In this document: piece after piece, positions 60,445 to 64,000 of the stretch
Layout of the letters: the number at the start of each line of letters is the position of its first letter
How positions within the stretch are numbered: position 1 is the first letter of the stretch
NCBI GenBank assembly: GCA_022393335.1
Contig: JAJEKB010021159.1
Location: 717,975 to 781,974, forward strand
Direction: 5' to 3'
Length of the DNA stretch: 64,000 nt
Source of the DNA: Macrotrachela quadricornifera
Taxonomy: Eukaryota; Rotifera; Eurotatoria; Philodinida; Philodinidae
Notes under the pieces: generated by a model
What the model saw: only the letters and a program-made list of their open reading frames with translations
Databases searched by the model: none
What the model was told of the DNA's origin: nothing
Position numbers and translations under genes: made by a program

Positions 60445-61689
60445 TCGTCTATATGGCAACAAATATTATGCAGGAAGTGGTTTCGATGTTGACAACGATT
60501 TCGTTGGCCTATAGTTAGGGCTCAATCTTACAGTCACATATATGTATATTCGAAGTTTTCTGGGTCTGAAACTCGAATCTGTACTCCATTTGCCTCGAAA
60601 TCTCGTTGATTAAGCAACAATCAATGAAAATCAAGTTAATTGAAAAATGAATGGTTGCTTTGGGGTAATTAAAAGCGCAGAGTTCAAATATGAGCTGTAT
60701 TCGATCTCAAATTCTTTCGGACGAGCAACAGTCAACAGAAATCGTGCTCGTAAAAATATTTCTTAGAATAGTTTTGGTGTCCAGACATTCTAGAATGACT
60801 TATCGATCCCATACACTTTTTGAAGCACAAATAACTTTCAGATAAAATCCGAAGGTTCCACATTTTTTTCTATCTTTTTCATTATTTTACCTTCGAAATC
60901 GATTTGTTTGGTTTTTTTATCACTTTAGAAAAGGTATTTATTACACTCTATTCATGAGAAAGAGAAGGACTTATCAAATACAGTAACGATTGATTACAAA
61001 ACGTAAGTTAATAAAAGTTATCTTTTTGCTCGTAACATAATACTTTTCATGAAATCAGTGCAAAATCAAACACAATTTTTTGTTTGTAAACCTCAAATAA
61101 ACCATCAAAATGAATATCGGTATATGATGAAATTTCGCTATATGGACCATCTGTCATAGATGGAACTGGGCAGGTTTTTTCTCTACAGGTACCGATGCCA
61201 GTCAAAACTATTGGATAGGACCGGCCCGGCCCGGTCAGTTGACTGGTATAAATTTCTTTTCTAGCTTTGTATTCAATAAATACGAAGTGATCTGATCTAT
61301 TCGTGCCGTCTTCCCTATATTTTCATATTTAAAACATGTTTTCAATTTCATTTCATTACTCTAATTACGAAAAAAAAGTCGATTTTCAATTAGTACAATA
61401 ACTGCGAATTATATTTTTGATACAACTTTTAATAGAAACAAGATAGAGAGCTGCGGCGTTTTTCGTTCGAGAGAAGACATAAAGATACATTGAATTATAT
61501 ATTACAAATTTTAGATGATCAAAGCGAATTTTCACTTATCTGATGTGCATTGAAAGTGCTAATTGAAGATCTATAAAACTGTGCAAGACTCAGAGTCTTA
61601 GTTTGAATTATTCATAAGTTATAAGTATTCTACTCGAAACTATAAGTAGATTTTTCTAACAATCTCTTTGAAAAATTTTTTTTCTGGCA
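60445..61689. other. intergenic; short CCGGCCCGG repeat fragment
   Basis: 61195-61250 contains AGGACCGGCCCGGCCCGGTC next to CAGTTGACTGG, probably related to the CCGGTTT repeats at 22083 and 38835. No gene recognised. Confidence 0.35.
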
Positions 61690-61916
61690 CTCGAGTTAAT
61701 AGAAATTATTTTTGTGTTCCTTGTTTTCAATCGTTTTTCATCTTCTAATTATACGTCAACAAATATTAGACGTTTGTAATCAGGAGGAATACCTTGGTGA
61801 TCTTCTATGAGTGTTTTCAATGCCTCTATGGTCATTGAGAAGTTTACTTCTAAAATGATAGTTCCTCCTTCAATATAGCTTCACGCAAATATTTGGAAAG
61901 GAATAATCAACTTCAT
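61690..61916 (-). pseudogene. ubiquitin-like pseudogene
   Basis: Translated on the minus strand from an ATG at 61916: MKLIIPFQIFA, stop, [20 protein letters not shown], then [23 protein letters not shown], stop, LEDEKRLKT. This lines up with ubiquitin from its first strand (QIF) through TITLEV, the first helix, GIPPD, RLIF and LED. Two in-frame stops sit at positions where ubiquitin has Lys/Gln. The C-terminal half after LEDEKR is unrecognisable and no RGG end is seen. It is too short for automatic ORF calls. It could be one domain of a decayed multi-ubiquitin or ubiquitin-fusion gene. Confidence 0.7.
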
Positions 61917-61989
61917 ATCACGAATGTTTTAAACCAAAAAAAAACAAAACAACGTTATTGAATTGCAGAAAGAAGTTTATTATTTACCA

Positions 61990-62350
61990 TCTTTGCAACA
62001 ATCTGTGTTATGATAATGTATTCATAATCATGCAATTGATCTAACAAAATAGAAACAATTGTACATGATTTTTGTATTTCCATTTCAATCTTTTCCATAT
62101 TATCAGTAGGTAAAACTATTATTACAAGATCATAACTTCAAAAAACTTTCTCATTAGTACTCATCCATACACTTATTTGGCAATATGTAACAAATTAAAA
62201 ACCATATAGCTAATTCTAGAACAGACTTCTTTTATCGTTCGATTTTATCTCTAATCATTCTTCCAACATCTATCCATCATTGTAAATATTTCGGCACATA
62301 TTCTTTCGTATAATTTTTAATGACTTTACTGAGTAATTAATGATTTATGT
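61990..62350 (-). pseudogene. decayed coding fragments, family unknown
   Basis: Minus-strand pieces with protein-like composition precede the ubiquitin-like fragment. About 62330-62180 reads EYVPKYLQ, stop, WIDVGRMIRDKIER, stop, KKSVLELAIWF. About 62130-61990 reads SYDLVIIVLPTDNMEKIEME and LHDYEYIIITQIVAKMVNNK. Frames change between them. They may be parts of the same lost gene as 61690-61916. Confidence 0.35.
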
Positions 62351-62879
62351 ATCTTTTGACGAGTGAATTTCTATTAAGATCGATGATGGTAAATGAACAT
62401 AATGTTAATTTATTTTTTATCTTTTTATCATTCATACATCCATTGTTGAAAAGAACATTTATTTCGAAATAATATTTTCATTTCTGACACTTAGAAAATA
62501 AATTGATATTAGTATTTATTTATCTTGTAAATTGAAAAAAATCCACAACTATCAAGAGAGTAATTCCTTTTGACACTGCTTATCTTAAAGAAATATTCAT
62601 GAGCATGATTACTCATGTTTACTTACAGGTATCCAATCTCATAAAATCATCAGAGATGTCAACAATATTTTCAAAAACGTTTTGGTTATTCTATCTTATC
62701 ATGTTTTATTTTTTTCTGGTCAATATAGTAAACATATCGGAGCATACATTGAAAGTATAAAAACGTTTTATCATGGTGGTATAACGTTTCCTTTTTTATA
62801 AATACCAGAATAATACTATAACTTTATCGGGTAGTATTTTTAGTCAATATTAGATAGTTTTATTGTAGAACGCAACATC

Positions 62880-63660
62880 AACACATTTTTGTTGCTTATT
62901 TTCTTCAGAAATCATGTAACTGGTTGAGTTAATTCTGGATGAACTTAACTTGTTGCTCGAATCATGATTTTGAATATAAGAATATGTACATGATGGTGGT
63001 ACACATGCATCAAAATATTGTCGATAAGAGAAATGACTTTAATAGTCTTCAACCATGAGATAATCTAATATCGATTGAATGAATGAATTTAATTTGAATT
63101 GACTCTTCTCTAATATTGCTACATCCAATTTCATAAAATTTTCATTTGCATCAATAAAAGTTTGATTATAAAAACAGTGAAGTGTTGATTGACGAAGAAA
63201 TTCAAGTGCATAACAACCACTCATCATTCCTCGTGATGGTTGAGTACATTTCCATGATAATCCACAATCACATCCAAGATAACTAATCGATGCAGTATGC
63301 ATTATCCATCCGTCATTTATAACAGTGTCAGTAGTGTGTTGCTAATTGGTAGCCCATCCACTCATGATCATATTCGAGCCAATAGTTTCTCGAATGAAGT
63401 TGAGAATATGAAAGAATGATTTGGGTGTTGTAAGTTGAAATTGATTAATTGTTACTTGAATTCATTGATTGAGAAGTTGAAGACTAATCAAATCGCTTGT
63501 TCATAATTGTGCAAGAGTATCATTCATTGTTTCTTGTGAGAGTTTACAAAGTGAAGAAAGTAAAAGAAATTGTCCAGTTGATGATAAACGATAATCACTT
63601 GATGAATATCAAAGTATTAATTCATCTTGATCATAAACATAACGAATCTGTTAATCAGAA
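62880..63660 (-). pseudogene. decayed secreted Cys-rich rotifer-type protein
   Basis: One minus-strand frame can be followed from about 63600 to 63039 with four stops. It reads SDYRLSSTGQFLLLSSLCKL, stop, LQLLNQ, stop, QVTINQFQLTTPKSFFHILN, IGSNMIMSGWATN, stop, INDGWIMHTASISYLGCDCG, then CTQPSRGMMSGCYALEFLRQ and STLHCFYNQTF, stop at 63039-63041. YRQYFDACVPPSCTYSYIQ follows in the next stretch. I recall this order (G-C-x-LE-x-LL-STL-x-CFYN... CxPxxCTYS) from large bdelloid families with C-terminal membrane segments. Position 63302, where the last open stretch begins, is an internal Met, not the start. Confidence 0.6.
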
Positions 63661-63934
63661 ACAAAGACACTTGTACATATATGATGAAAATGAGGGACGA
63701 TGGTAAGAAAGGTTTGATGTGATATCGACAAGTAGCGTGGATCGAGGCGATCCACTAGGTCCCTTGACTATACTGCGGACAAACACACCGTCAATTTCAG
63801 GATTGAGACCCTGACCTGCAGTCAAGAGAACTTGTAGTATTCTAAATCCTATACAAACCAACAGCCAGTAATGGCAGTGTGCTCGAGTCATCAGAAACTT
63901 GTGTTATACTGATGGTTTTCCTATCAATATATAG

Positions 63935-63980
63935 TACCTGATGGCCTAACGGTACCCTCAAAATACAGTACTAGCTGAGA
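63935..63980. repeat. single unit related to the 34 bp minisatellite
   Basis: GATGGCCTAACGGTACCCTC followed by AAAATACAGTACTAGCTGAG matches the layout GATGAGGACCTAATGGTACC...TATAGCAGATGAG of the array at 41559-41745. It may be the edge of another array cut by the window end. Confidence 0.45.
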
Positions 63981-64000
63981 CCCGTACATAGTGCACGGCC

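Noticed and set aside
63655..63891. 78-codon minus-strand ORF with GLNPEIDGVFVRSIVKGPSG
   Set aside because: It looks partly protein-like but overlaps the upstream edge of the pseudogene at 62880-63660 in another frame and shows no known motif; kept out for lack of support.

Overview
The window reads as a metazoan nuclear contig, most likely from a bdelloid rotifer (inference). It is AT-rich. Spliced genes have very short GT-AG introns (38-59 nt in most models I could rebuild). There is an intronless 7TM receptor of the type greatly expanded in rotifers, a one-repeat-per-exon LRR gene, and Cys-rich secreted proteins and 'DWY/GATC' proteins that I associate with bdelloids. I see no bacterial operon, rRNA or CRISPR.

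Layout. 1-739 holds the 3' end of a leucine-rich-repeat gene. 1-6 kb is dominated by a foldback-like element (1988-5874). 6.9-7.7 kb carries a Cys/Trp + Arg/Ser-rich protein. 13.5-16.6 kb carries a small ubiquitin-fold (Crinkler-like) gene beside a decayed Tc5-type transposon. 17.3-18.6 kb contains a spliced protein tyrosine phosphatase domain (eight exons visible). 21-23.9 kb is a large inverted repeat holding a tail-anchored protein gene and a MITE. 25.5 kb has a tRNA-like gene, 26.4-26.9 kb two exons of a conserved-looking unknown gene, and 27.9-29.0 kb a 1 kb palindrome. 29.6-33.9 kb is a decayed multi-exon gene split by a 2 kb element. 34.9-35.9 kb is the 7TM receptor. 39.4-41.5 kb holds a mariner with an intact transposase and an abutting palindromic MITE. 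45.3-47.4 kb holds a nearly complete piggyBac with one nonsense codon. 50.7-55.5 kb encodes a 1613-residue secreted protein with twelve 123-residue Cys-rich repeats. 56.8-60.4 kb holds three DNA-element copies. 61.7-63.7 kb is a pseudogene cluster (ubiquitin-like plus a secreted Cys-rich family).

How it fits together. At least ten copies of class II (cut-and-paste) elements or their MITEs are bounded at base level, each with a family-appropriate target duplication: TA for mariner/pogo types, TAA inside CTAAG for the Tc5 type, TTAA for piggyBac. I found no convincing retroelement. Genes are few, separated by repeats, and many are truncated or decayed, so the window looks like an accessory, transposon-rich region. 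Gene models not given by a single long ORF were assembled by eye from splice signals and protein motifs and are marked as such.
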